A stretch of DNA of 64,000 nt, from the NCBI GenBank assembly GCA_900618795.1, contig UYJD01000010.1:329073-393072 (forward strand), read 5' to 3'. Below, in pieces: positions 51,488-62,458 of the stretch. The translations under genes were made by a program, and so were the position numbers. A model generated the notes under the pieces. That model did not search any database, was not told where the DNA came from, and was given only the letters and a program-made list of their open reading frames with translations. The DNA is from Cyanodermella asteris (taxonomy: Eukaryota; Ascomycota; Lecanoromycetes; Ostropales; Stictidaceae). Position 1 is the stretch's first letter, and each line of letters opens with the position of its first letter.

Positions 51488-54400
51488 TTAGTCTTCCTCG
51501 TCTTCAAGCATCTTGGCATAGTCATCCGCCGACGCAAACATCGGAAGACTCTTGAACATCTTCCTCCTCTTATTGCTCTTCTTCTTGTCACCCGCTTCTT
51601 CGTCGTCTACCGCCATCAAAGAAGTAGCTGTGGCGACATCAGCCGGGACCTCGTCGTCACTGCTCAGAATAGCGTCTTCATCGTCGAAGTCAAAGCCACC
51701 ATCACTCTCATCACCCTCATCCTCGTCCTCGTCCAACATGTCCGCCAGATCTTCGTCCCCATTGGTTGGCACTCCACCATCCTCCTCTGCATCTTCCATC
51801 TCGTCGTCGTCGTCGTCTTCCATCTCTTCCATCTCGTCATCCAGATCTTCGAGATCAAAGCCTTCCTCATCTTCGTCTTCACCTTCAATTTCTGGTCTGC
51901 TTTCAACCAGGGCTTGCCAAATCTCGTCTTCACCCTCAACACCTTCCTCTTCTGCTTCTTCGTCCTCCTCTGCCTGTCTACGCTTGTCTTCTCTCTTCTT
52001 GTTGGCCTTGTCTGTTTTCTTGCCGATTTCGTTGAAATATCTGTGGAAGAACACCTCGTCAGGAGCGACGTTGCCAATTGCCTTGGCTCTGAAGCTTTCA
52101 GTGTTGAGGGGTGCAGCACTGCCTTTGGTGTGTGAGGTGACAATCTGGCCACTCTCATCGCCAGCCGCCAGCGGCTGCATAATTGATTGTCCCTTGAGTC
52201 CAGCAGCAGTCTTCTTGGGGTTACGATAAACAAAGCGGTCGAGAAAGTGGATTAGGGTGTTGGCATTGAGGTCCGGCTTCGATGGCATCTCCTTGTGGGT
52301 AAGCAGATTCGATGCAAAGATTGACACCGATGGGTGATAGTGTGACAGAAGTGGTGCGAGCTCCCACAAGCAACTCGCTTCAGCTGCAGCGTATTCAGGA
52401 TCCCGTTTCTTTCCATCGTATTTGCGGGCTTCGCCAGCGTGACCAGTGATAGCCTTGCTCGGGCGCGAGACGGTGGGAACTTCATCGTCCTCGGGTACAT
52501 CCCTGAATGCCTCTTCGTCGTCGCTGTCATCAGCTTCGGCTTGGTCGATGAGTGCTGTGAGACCTGGAAAGATGCCCTCAAGCTCTCTAACCAAATATAC
52601 GACCGCGCAAGCAAAGCTGGGCTGGTGCATTGCAACTGTCTGCAGCATTCGCTTCACAAACGCTTTTATCCTCTTGACACTCAAATCAGATCGTAGGGCA
52701 CGATACAAGAGATTGAGATACAAAGCTTGTTTACTGCTGGTCAGTATTCTCGGGTCGAGCAAACTTTCGTACAAAGTTCTGTAGAATCTTTCTGAAGCGG
52801 CCTGGCGCTCGCCAGAGAGTTGCTGAATGAGCATCAGAGCCTGAACGGAGGTGTTGAAATTAGCCGAGTGCGTAACACGGAACAAGGTGTCCAAGTGTTT
52901 GTCCAAGAAGTCCGATGTCTTATCAACGAAGGGGATGGCCCGATTGACGCCAGTCAGCACGGCTGAAAGCATCTTATCTCGCATTTCATCTGCCGCAGCG
53001 GTGGACTTTGAATTAGCGGCAGCCTTTTTCTGGGCTCGCTTGCCAGGAGCTGAGCCTCCTCCTTGTACTTCCCCTTTGCTGTTGATCTTTGTCGCGGGCT
53101 TTGAGGGCTTTGTAGGCTCTTCGACAGGATTCTTAAGCAGTATCATGAACAACGCAAAGTAAATGTCGAGAAGCTGGCGGGCGACCGTTTCCTCCTTGCT
53201 ACTCAGGACAGACTGGTTTAGGGTGATGATCCCGTAATACTTTGCGTGATTGCTTTGGTGAGGCTTGAAAAGCAGATCGGATTCTATCGCAGAAATAATG
53301 AGTGGCTTCATGGCTGGGTGGTTGTTCTCGACCTGAAGAATATAGTACGACGCCTTTGATGCAATCTTCTTGTCTGTGTCTCCCAATTTGTTCACAAGCA
53401 AGCGTAGCAAGTTAGCCTCCTGCTCTGGTTTGTCTCGAAGCAGCTCGTAGATATAGCCAACGGATTTGAGACGAGTATATGGGATTTCATCATTGCACCA
53501 GACCTCAAGAATCTTCAGGATGTCGAAGTAAGTAGTTTTCAGCCAGTCCTCGTACGCCCAGGCGATCAGGTGCGCCTTAGTCAAAGGCTTCGGTAGGTAT
53601 TTGGGCAGGTTCAAGGACTCCAGGGCCTTTGAGGTGACGAGTTTAAGCAATGGCTGGGCGGCAAAATTACGCAGCCTTCGATAAGATGGGAGTAGCGATC
53701 CAGCTCCGAGCAAGTCCTTGAGTGCACCAAGCACTTCCACGGCCTGCCCACGATTCCGTTTCTTCGCAAGATTGACAAGATTCTCCAGGGTGCGAACGTT
53801 ATGCAGTGGGGACTCTTGGACGGAGAGTGTCAAAGCCGAGACTTTGTCAGATAATGTACCGGAGGTCATGATTGTTGAGTAGAACTTATTTGCGGACGTT
53901 GCTTCAGCGTTTGTCTTAGCATATCGATCGTTTTCTTCTTGTAAGAGCTGCTTGGCATATTCGTGCAGTTTAGCACAAGCTTGAGGCGGGACATCGGATG
54001 AAGCGGTGTTTGAACTTGAGATGGCAGGAAGCGCGATGGTGTGCCATTCGGCCTGGGGCTCAAGGAGAAGACCGCTGGCGTTTGGCAGGCTTTTTATTGG
54101 AACGCTTTGAAGTGCCTGTTTTGCTTTGGCGATAAGCTCATGACTTTCATCATCGTCTTCATCGTCATCTTGGTGCTCACCCTGATCGTCTTCCGCTACC
54201 TCCTCTTGTTCTGATTCTGCCATGCCTTCTGCCTCGACATCGTCTGAATCCTCCTCGGCGTCGTCCTCAGCGTCGCCCTCCTCTTCAGAAGTTTCCACGT
54301 CTTCGGTTCTGGCCTGAGCGAGACCCAATTCTTTGACCATTCGCTGCAAATCCTTCTTCAGTCCAGCTTGGACTTCGCCCTCCTGGCACTCAAGCTCAGA

Positions 54401-54835
54401 ATCCGAGCCGGCATCCTCGATTAGTTTGAGGTCGTCATCGTCTCCACCCAACTCAGAGACAATCTGGCGGAGGTCGTAGCCAGGCGCTTCAGTCACAGCT
54501 TGTGGTTTCTTGTCCGGCCTGATGCCTTTCTCTACCTTCGCATGCCGACTTTCTTTCCTGACGGGAGCGTCATGTACTTTGCCGTTCGGCTTGTGGGCGA
54601 CACCATTTGACTGCCGGTCCTGGTGCTTCTCGTTGCCATCGCGGGTACGTTTCTTGCCCTGGGTCGGCTGCCTCGACTTGGTATCGGCTTGCTGCGAACG
54701 AGTCTGCCTGTCCGCCTTGCGGTCCCCGCCTTTGGATTTGGTGCCTTTTCGGGGATCTGCGCCGCTCTTGAAACCAGTCTGGATCTTCTGTGTTAGGGAT
54801 GCGAGGGTCTTCGCATCAAAAGTAGGCTCAGTCAT
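51488..54835 (-). CDS. MAK21: Ribosome biogenesis protein Noc1/Mak21 (CBF/MAK21 family)
   Basis: Nucleolar factor that pairs with Noc2 and accompanies 90S and pre-60S particles during early 60S maturation. One uninterrupted exon; the best start is the ATG at 54835 (MTEPTFDAKTLASLTQKIQT), giving 1,115 residues; an earlier ATG in the same frame at 54949 would add 38 residues of poor character. The first 290 residues are basic, then highly acidic (two Asp/Glu tracts near 175-265). The HEAT-like CBF region contains KSVGYIYELLRDKPEQEANL, KLGDTDKKIASKASYYILQ, ESDLLFKPHQSNHAKYYG, CLWELAPLLSHYHPSV, and YRNPKKTAAGLKGQSIMQPL, closely matching the family. The C-terminus has another long acidic tract and ends SLPMFASADDYAKMLEDEED, the usual Mak21 end. 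Confidence 0.97.
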   Translation of the reverse strand: MTEPTFDAKTLASLTQKIQTGFKSGADPRKGTKSKGGDRKADRQTRSQQADTKSRQPTQGKKRTRDGNEKHQDRQSNGVAHKPNGKVHDAPVRKESRHAKVEKGIRPDKKPQAVTEAPGYDLRQIVSELGGDDDDLKLIEDAGSDSELECQEGEVQAGLKKDLQRMVKELGLAQARTEDVETSEEEGDAEDDAEEDSDDVEAEGMAESEQEEVAEDDQGEHQDDDEDDDESHELIAKAKQALQSVPIKSLPNASGLLLEPQAEWHTIALPAISSSNTASSDVPPQACAKLHEYAKQLLQEENDRYAKTNAEATSANKFYSTIMTSGTLSDKVSALTLSVQESPLHNVRTLENLVNLAKKRNRGQAVEVLGALKDLLGAGSLLPSYRRLRNFAAQPLLKLVTSKALESLNLPKYLPKPLTKAHLIAWAYEDWLKTTYFDILKILEVWCNDEIPYTRLKSVGYIYELLRDKPEQEANLLRLLVNKLGDTDKKIASKASYYILQVENNHPAMKPLIISAIESDLLFKPHQSNHAKYYGIITLNQSVLSSKEETVARQLLDIYFALFMILLKNPVEEPTKPSKPATKINSKGEVQGGGSAPGKRAQKKAAANSKSTAAADEMRDKMLSAVLTGVNRAIPFVDKTSDFLDKHLDTLFRVTHSANFNTSVQALMLIQQLSGERQAASERFYRTLYESLLDPRILTSSKQALYLNLLYRALRSDLSVKRIKAFVKRMLQTVAMHQPSFACAVVYLVRELEGIFPGLTALIDQAEADDSDDEEAFRDVPEDDEVPTVSRPSKAITGHAGEARKYDGKKRDPEYAAAEASCLWELAPLLSHYHPSVSIFASNLLTHKEMPSKPDLNANTLIHFLDRFVYRNPKKTAAGLKGQSIMQPLAAGDESGQIVTSHTKGSAAPLNTESFRAKAIGNVAPDEVFFHRYFNEIGKKTDKANKKREDKRRQAEEDEEAEEEGVEGEDEIWQALVESRPEIEGEDEDEEGFDLEDLDDEMEEMEDDDDDEMEDAEEDGGVPTNGDEDLADMLDEDEDEGDESDGGFDFDDEDAILSSDDEVPADVATATSLMAVDDEEAGDKKKSNKRRKMFKSLPMFASADDYAKMLEDEED

Positions 54836-55682
54836 TTTCCCTGCTATGCCGCGGCTCTGTTGTTCAGAGCACGATTTGAGCGCTCGAAATGTTGAAGCTA
54901 TTGAGCTAGAGCAACTTTTTTTTCTTGGGCGCGGAGTGCTAGGCCGCACCCGCCAAGCAAGCCACTAAATAAAAGAGTTTGGTGGGATGTTCTAGCGGCT
55001 CTAGCCGGATCTCAACGGCGGTCGGTAGGGCCCCCCTGCTGGCTCTGCCGCTGTAGGCGCCGTTGTCATTGGAGCAGTATCATGGAACTTTCGTTGGTCT
55101 CGCCCTTGCTAGGCCAGACATCACTGCCACGAGCATTTTGCCGACCAACAGGGAAGACAGCAAGGCAGGTCCGCGACTACAAGTGCGCTACTGCGTCCCC
55201 CTCTCCTAGTTCTCCGAGCTTGTATATAGCTGGTTCTTTGTGCACGTCCGAACATCTACGAAGTTTTCAGTCATCCGATCAGGCTACTTTTGATACGCGC
55301 GTATGGAACTCCACTAAACCGCTATCCGCGGCGTCGAAATAGCGGTAAACTGTGCTAGAAGCGCTCGCGGCACTGATTGCGTATACAAGGATCTTCTTGT
55401 CAATCACTTCTTCGCCCGACCAGGATCATGGTGCCTGCAGCTCGGTGACGGATAATTGGCTTCAGTGTGCAGCGCTAATAAGCTTCCTCGGACGGCCGCC
55501 TGTCAGAATTACCTCGAACCAGCGTTATGGACGTCCCGCTTGCAGGCCTCTTAGCTGCACTTCTATATATCTTCATGTCCGTACGCAGCCCCCCTCGTTG
55601 AGCTGCTTTTCTTCTGCTTCTACTTCCCGCATCGTCCCTTCGTTCCGTTCGTTCACACTTTAGTAGCCGGTTCGCCTTTCCT
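54836..55682. promoter_or_regulatory. Bidirectional promoter region NOC1 / sphingoid kinase
   Basis: About 850 bp between divergent starts. It includes pyrimidine-rich stretches (for example 55595-55640) near the kinase start that are common in fungal core promoters. No motif is claimed. Confidence 0.4.
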
Positions 55683-57391
55683 ATGGTCAAGCTTCTACGG
55701 CCTTCGCCATCCTACGAATCGCCAAAGCCCGAGAAATCACATAAGATGGAACCCGAGAGTACTGTTCTGCAGTTTCCCAACGAGGCAACTTTGACCCAGC
55801 AAGACTCTGCACTTATCATCCAGTCTACTGCTCGCCCGTCTCGAAGCTGCATGGGCCTCTTATCTCATGGTAAGCCGACGCAGACCACACGTCTCAGCGA
55901 TCACGAGATCTGCCTTGACATCGACTGTTCGTCATGACACGCTAATGCGATGCAGACCAACCAGCAGAAAGCGTACCGTTTACAAACATCCTCACCGCAC
56001 GCGTTGATGCCACAGACTCGCTCATCCTTACATATGCGAAACCAATATCCCAAACAAAAGTGCAGCTTACAACACGAGACTTCAATGCAAGCCACAAGGT
56101 AGAGCGAACGGTTATAGAGCAATGGGCCACGGCATTAGAAGAGAAGGCGTGGGAGCATGGCCGGATACAGCGGAACAAGCGTATCAAAGTCCTGGTGAAC
56201 CCGGCCGGAGGCACCGGAAGCGCTCAAAAGTACTGGCTCTGCGACATAAAACCCATACTCGAAGCGGCCGGGTGCACGATCCATGAGCAGTATACCACAC
56301 ACAAGGGGCATGCTGTCGATATTGTACGCGACATCAATGTGATGGACTACGACGTGATTGCGTGTTGCTCTGGTGATGGTTTGCCGCATGAGGTCTTCAA
56401 TGGCCTCGGCAAGCGGGATGACGCTCGCCTGGCTCTGGCAAAGGTGGCTGTTGTACAACTACCGTGCGGATCCGGCAATGCCATGAGCTGGAATTGCTTT
56501 GGAACTGCCAGCCCAACACTCGCGGCTTTACGTTTCGCAAAGTCTGTACGCATGCCACTTGACCTCGTGTCTCTGACGCAGTTTGACCCCGAGGTCAACC
56601 AAGTCACCCGGACACTGTCGTTCTTGAGTCAATCAGTCGGGATTATTGCCGACATAGACCTGGGAACGGAAAACATGCGATGGGTAGGCAGCAAACGCTT
56701 TGAGCTTGGGTTCTTCATTCGCATTATGAGGAAGACGATATATCCATGCGATATTGCTGTGGCTGCAACATACGAGACGAAGGAGGAGGTACGAAAGTTC
56801 CACGCAGCAGAAACACAAAAAAAGGATCTTCTGGAACCAGAAAGACTCAACGCGGTCCTCAAAGAATATCAAGTTCGAGAGCAGGATTCCCGACATGTGA
56901 GTTCTGACGTTGAAGGACAGAATTTGATATCATTACTAAGTTCATGTCAGCTTGATGATGCAGGTTTGCCTCAGCTCCAATACGGCACAGTGACAGATCC
57001 ACTTCCCGCAGGATGGGAGCAAACTCCCTTCGACAACCTCGGCAATTTCTACAGCGGTAACATGACCATCATGTCAGCCGACACTCCATTCTTCCCCGCA
57101 GCTCTACCCAGTGATGGATTCAGCGATCTCGTGACGATTCGAGGAGACGTCAGTAGGTCAGCGGCTTTGGACATGGCGACTAAGATTCCAGAATACAAGT
57201 TTTTTGACAACCCCGAGGTGCAATATCGCAAAATTACCGGGTATCGAATCCGACCGAAGGCCGACTCGGGCTACATCAGCATCGATGGTGAGCCAATGCG
57301 CCATGCAGAGTATCAAGCTGAGGTTCATAAGGCGCTGGGAACGACAATGAGCTTATCGGGGAGGAGGTACGAAGCAAAGGACATCCAATGA
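55683..57391 (+). CDS. Sphingoid long-chain base kinase (LCB4/LCB5 type)
   Basis: Phosphorylates sphingosine-like bases to sphingoid phosphates, which regulate growth and heat stress response. Exons 55683-55869 and 55956-57391 flank an 86-bp intron (GTAAGC donor, GCTAATG branch, GCAG acceptor), giving 540 residues; an ATG at 55749 (MEPESTVLQFPNEATL) with better context may be the real start, giving 518. The diacylglycerol-kinase-type catalytic domain includes KRIKVLVNPAGGTGSAQKYW (ATP-binding C1), DYDVIACCSGDGLPHEVFNGL (SGDG catalytic loop), VVQLPCGSGNAMSWNCFG and VGIIADIDLGTENMRWVGSKRFELG. All catalytic motifs are intact. A basic hydrophilic insert near 285-320 (ETQKKDLLEPERL) is typical of fungal members. 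Confidence 0.95.
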
Positions 57392-57880
57392 CGGCCCGCT
57401 TGGTAGATGCAAGGGGCTGGCCGTGTTCATCTTTCCTGCGATTTTCGAGATACCCATATAAACCTATACAGGTGTGAATGTATACAGATGATACTGCTTC
57501 AATCGAGCTGTGATCGTGAAAGCTTCACCATCAGCACTCAATTCCATCCTTCAGCGAAAGCTCGATGCTGCGTTCTGTGATTGAATCAGAGTTGCACCCC
57601 TCACGTCTCAGGCCATTCCAGCGTATACATTCAACCGAGCAGGTATCAACTCCTTGGGGCGCCTCCTGCATGAGGTGGCATGAGCGTCAAATGAAGTCAT
57701 GGTGCAGATGCTTCCAGGTTCTAAACAGATCTGCGCGGCATAGACTCCGAAATCTTCGCGATCGACAATGATTTTCCCGCCCATCCAAAGCCAAACTCAA
57801 CTTCGAGAATAATTTTCTCGGCGTCACCCAGACGGGTTGCACACCATATCTCAAGAGCCTCGTCTACGGAGCCTACAATC
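57392..57880. other. Intergenic
   Basis: Between two plus-strand genes; RRP1 promoter and leader. Nothing else recognised. Confidence 0.45.
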
Positions 57881-58926
57881 ATGGACGAATCATCACCTTT
57901 CATGAAACAGCTGGTCAGCAGCGGTAAGTTCTCGTCTCTCAAAAACAGTAAATTTGCATGTCCGAAATTTATCGCTGCCCACAAACCAAAATCATGGCAT
58001 TCATGGATTGAACGTTCTTTCCGCCAATTATTCCAGCATGGGCTCGGGACCTGAGCTTTTGCACCGACTGCACCTATACACTTGATGTAATCAACACCAA
58101 CCTGTCACACCATGTCCAACTTTCACGTTGTCAAAGAATCTATCATCCCCCCCCCCCCAATATCCCGAACTAATCCCCTTTCCCAGACCGCCAAATCCGC
58201 GACAAGGCCCTCACCTCCCTGCGCACCTACCTGACCTCGGGCGCGCACTTCTCGCCCCTCGACCTCCTCAAGCTACACAGAGCCCTCTTTTTCGCAATGT
58301 GGCACCAAGACCGGCCCGTGCCGCAACAGAAGCTCGCAGCCTCCCTCGCCGACCTGGCGCTCGCGCTGCCGGACCCGCTCTTCCTGCCGTACATGCGCGG
58401 CTTCTGGGCGACCATGGCGCGGGAATGGACCAACATCGACGCGCTGCGGATGGACAAGTTTCTGCGGTTGGTGAGAGTTTTCGTGGGCGCCGGGTTCGAG
58501 TGGTGTCGTAGGGGGGATTGGAGGGATGGACGGGTGAGTGGGTGGAGCGGGGTGATGAGGCGGTGGCCGTTGAGTTTGGCGGGAGAGGAGGAGGAAGAAG
58601 AAGAGGGGGTGGGGGGTGGGAAGATGGTGGGGGATGGGTTGAGGTATCATGTTTTGGATGTTTATGTGGATGAGCTGGAGAAGGTTGATGGGGAGGAGAC
58701 GAAGGCGCCGATTGAGAAGTTACTGGAGCCTGTGAGGAGGTTGGTTAAGGATGGGAATAGCAAGGCGTTGAGGGATCGGGCGAGGGAATGCGCTGAAGAC
58801 GAGAGATTGCAAGCATGGACTGGAGAAAATCCTGCTGGCAAGTCGGGTTCTGCAGGCAACTCTGCGGCGGCTGGCGATGACGATGACGATGAGGACGAGG
58901 GGTTCACTGGTCTGGATGGAGATTGA
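57881..58926 (+). CDS. RRP1: Ribosomal RNA processing protein Rrp1/Nop52
   Basis: Nucleolar protein needed for 27S pre-rRNA processing to 60S subunits. A 43-bp first exon (57881-57923, MDESSPFMKQLVSS) joins 58187-58926 over a 263-bp intron (GTAAGT donor, ACTAATCC branch, CCCAG acceptor), the longest intron in the window. The junction restores SSDRQIRDKALTSLRTYL, the conserved Nop52 N-terminus; an ATG at 58297 alone would miss it. Further family features: DLLKLHRALFFAMWHQDRPVPQQ, LPYMRGFWATMAREWTNIDALRMDKFLRLVR and LRYHVLDVYVDELEKV, with an acidic low-complexity tail (DDDDDEDEGFTGLDGD). The 260-residue length fits fungal Rrp1. An acidic insert near 140-155 is unusual in being a run of Glu codons. 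Confidence 0.93.
58147..58158. repeat. Poly-C tract in RRP1 intron
   Basis: A run of about 12 cytosines between CATC and AATATCCC, upstream of the branch site. Such homopolymers are mutable, and read length errors are possible here. Confidence 0.85.
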
Positions 58927-61900
58927 GTGGAGTCTGCTTACAGCTGCGCGAGTTCCTGATGGCTACGGGGACATGAATCCTGTACAGCTTGATCGAGATC
59001 TTCACTATACGCGCCGAAAGCCCGGAGAATCCGCTGTGGCATCAGGCTTGAAGCATAATCTGAAACATGGGACTGAGATCTGACTACGGACAGACTACGA
59101 CGGTACCTTGGTACATTAGCGGCGTCCCGGGACCAGCTCAATGTGGAAACAGGGCCGATACAGCGCAGCGATAAGATCGACCATATTGCCGGGGATCCGA
59201 TGGAATATGGCTCAGCCCGCAGCGGGAGCAGCAGGGAAAGAAGAGGAGTTGATACCCTTTCGCTCAACGGAGACATTACACGAACTCCCAGTGACGGGTC
59301 ATCAGGCGAAAACACAGCAGAAGCATGCCAATATTCACAGGATGCAAATCCACAAGTCTCAGTGAAACCATGTGATGCCGATCAAGCCCCCAAGTTGAAC
59401 CGCAAAAATAGTGCAGTACCAACGTCACTCGCAAGATTCATGAATGACAGCAAGTCTTCCCCAGGAGGCGCGCAAGTAGAAATCCGATCGCGTGACTTTC
59501 GCCGACTCTGGGGCCGACGGGCGACCCAGACGATCATCGGCTGTCAGGTCACTCACGACCAGTGGTTGACCAAGTTTTTGAACGTCCGATGTGAGAGAAT
59601 TGTGCGTTGACCGGAGGTGAAAGGAGATACGGTGCCCGAAAAGCTTAAAAGTCTGATCTGAGGCTGAGAATAGACATCGTGGAAGTTTTGTGGCCGATAA
59701 ACGTACGTAAGAATGGATACTCTAGTTTAGGGACGGAAAGGAAGTCGAAGCTTGTTTTTCTTGGGGTAGACATGTGAAGTGCACGCGAGCCGGGCCATGG
59801 TTGGCACTTTCACTTTGGCGAGGCTGTGGACGTAGAAGTTTGAAACTTGGTTGATGTGACAGGTTGCCGGCCAGCTGCGATTTGCGCGTTCATGAGATCG
59901 GTCATCTCAGACTCATTCGTAGTAGGAGAACAGACGGCTCAGATGTATGTGAATCAACGCCGTATCTTGCGACAACCATCAGAATCTGTGCTACACCACG
60001 CAACGCGACGAACGATTCGGACGCAACGATCCGAAATCGAAGCGCGTGCGATGAGCGCCTTCATTGAATCGCCAAGAGCAGCCATTCGTCGAAACTCTTC
60101 GTCGTGACCATCAACTCCTTCGCAAGTCGCGTATACATGACAAGCTTTTCCCCGTCACGACCCGACACGATACATAGACCGGAGCCATGGAGAACCCTGG
60201 TAACACGCACGTCCTTTGCACAACCCTCGGACAGGCATGTTCGTCTGAACTTTTGTCGAGAACAATTTTCGGCTGCTGACACGGTCTGGGGCAACGAATG
60301 CAGCAAAGACTCAGGCTGGGGAAGAGGGGTCAACTCGAGGCGGGCGCCGTGCAGGGGGGAGAAACGGGGAATGGGAAAAGGGGAGCATGCGTGCAGGACC
60401 CGGTTACACAGAACCGAACGGGCCACAACTGTTTGCGGTTAAACCAGCCTTGACATTCCTCGCGCTTGTTGCTGGGAGAGGGTACGCTCGCCCTGGCTTG
60501 CCGTTCCCAGCTTCGCACGACCAACGGTGCCGTGATGGCGGGAGACGGGAATTTGGAACCATCGTTCAGCCTTCGACACCGCGTTGAGAGACACTAGCAG
60601 GCAGAGAGAGCATGGCGGGAATTTCTGTGGGCGAACCAGGAAAGCGTGATGTAAAGTGTCCAGTGACCGTGGCAGAGACCTTGGTTCATCCTTCTTTGCG
60701 TTCACTGGTTGACATGGCGAACCGCATCGGTGGGAACCTGTTAGAACGTCGCCTCAAGATGCCTGCACCAGACATTGACGAACAGCGACGCTTGTGGTTT
60801 GCTTAGGAGGTGTTCAGGTACCCACTTCTCGGCATTCGTGTAAATGAGATCTCCTGGCGTTTGCGCAAGCCGTGTTCTGCACAGGCATGGTGCCTTGCAG
60901 TAGTCTCATTGTAGGCGCAACGATCGAGCGAGCGATCCAGGGGTGAAGACGGGTTCATGCGAGCAGCCGCATTCCGCGCAGCGACGGTTGAGATGCGCGG
61001 CGTTGTGGCGTAAACAGACCATGGGAGGGCCAGGAAAAGAGTCGCCCTACGGTTCTGCTGATGTTTGACGCACAGATCAACGTCGACTTTGCAGGCCTGG
61101 CGCTGGCTGCCCCAGACGCAGAAGCAATTGCAAACGGTCCTCTCGCATGTACCACGTATGTCTACCCACTTCGCTCACTGCCGACAGCCAACAGCAGGGC
61201 GTTGCGCGATGGGTACCACGCCCTGCACAGTGAAGGCTGCCAGCCCTGACCATCGTCCGATCATTCGGCGACCCATATCCGGTCACACTCGATCTGATGA
61301 CCGCAAAGTGTCGGCGCCGCCATCGTCCTGACACAGAGCATGCGGAGTAGGAGCCGTCTGGTCATCCTACAGTCAAAGCTCCGACGAATGTCGACAGCTG
61401 CTTCACCTCGCCAGAAAATCCAGCCGTCTGGAGGCGCGTCCCACTATCCGTAGATAAGTGTAGATCAGTAGTCCGAGTGATCCCTCCTCTTTGTGAGGAG
61501 TTCGTCCCATGCATTCTGACCATAACTTTCAGCCCACATCGGCCACTCGTGAGCATCGCAGATCTGTACATAAGTCGGACCCCGGCCGCGAGCAGGCGTC
61601 GTACTGGACAAAGAGAGACACTAATCTGAGCTGCCGCCCGCCGCATAGGGCTTAGACGAACGCCATTTCGTACAGAAACTCATAAAGAAACTACACAGAG
61701 ACATACTTCCGTTTTTGGCACCATCCACGACTGCAGGCGCGGGTACCCACCTAACGATCTAGACGCGTACAATATTCCTATAGCACCGGAAATTGATAGG
61801 TCAGCTCTGGAAGCAGCAGTTCCTCTGCACCCAGTCTTCGTTGCATACTGGAGAGACAGCACTTGCCCACGAGCTCTGCGACACATCGGATTGGTTTCGG

Positions 61901-62458
61901 CTGTTGCATCCCGTACCCTGGCCGCTTCATAACCCGCAGGAACACCGGCACTATCCCTTTCCAGATCAACATACATTCTCAGACATCTTGTCCTTCCCTG
62001 TCTAGCTGTGCCGAGCCTCAGAAGCATTGACAGTACTGCCCGTAGATCTCTGGAACGCTTCCAGAACCCTACCGTGCAGTTACCTGATCGTGAGATCGTA
62101 CAAGCATATACCATCGAGCAGTCTGAGCATACACAACGTCGAGACGATAGTCGGCACCGGAACGTTCTGCTGCGCATCGCTCGAAGAAGAGTCATTGTCG
62201 GACGCGAACCGGCTCGGGAATCCCTCTTCATTCTCAACTTACCGCCATTCCGCAGCGAAGTGCCACTTCACGGCGACACTGTCAACACAGCGTCAAATCA
62301 TCACTTCGCGACGCACCAACGCCGGGAGCATTAATCAGCGACGCGAAAAACGCTCTCAGGCGCAAAAAGAGCACATCGGCCCTCAAATATACCTCTTCAG
62401 GACAAAGAGGACAGGGCTCAAAGCAACGTTTTCAAGCAAAGAATCACACGCCATTGTC
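58927..62458. other. Long intergenic region before the HMG-box gene
   Basis: 3.5 kb without a supported gene. Frames at 59143-59610 (GTG start) and 60612-60806 have no recognised features. The last 500 bp contain overlapping short frames that start with ATG and would act as upstream ORFs if the leader is long. No transposon relic or tRNA was recognised. Confidence 0.45.

Noticed and set aside
51552-52229. Long plus-strand frame rich in serine opposite NOC1
   Set aside because: It is the antisense shadow of the Asp/Glu-rich coding tract of NOC1; the composition is fully explained by GAT/GAA codons read backwards.
59143-59610. 155-codon plus-strand frame
   Set aside because: Starts with GTG; the ATG two bases upstream is in another frame. 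No domain or splice support.
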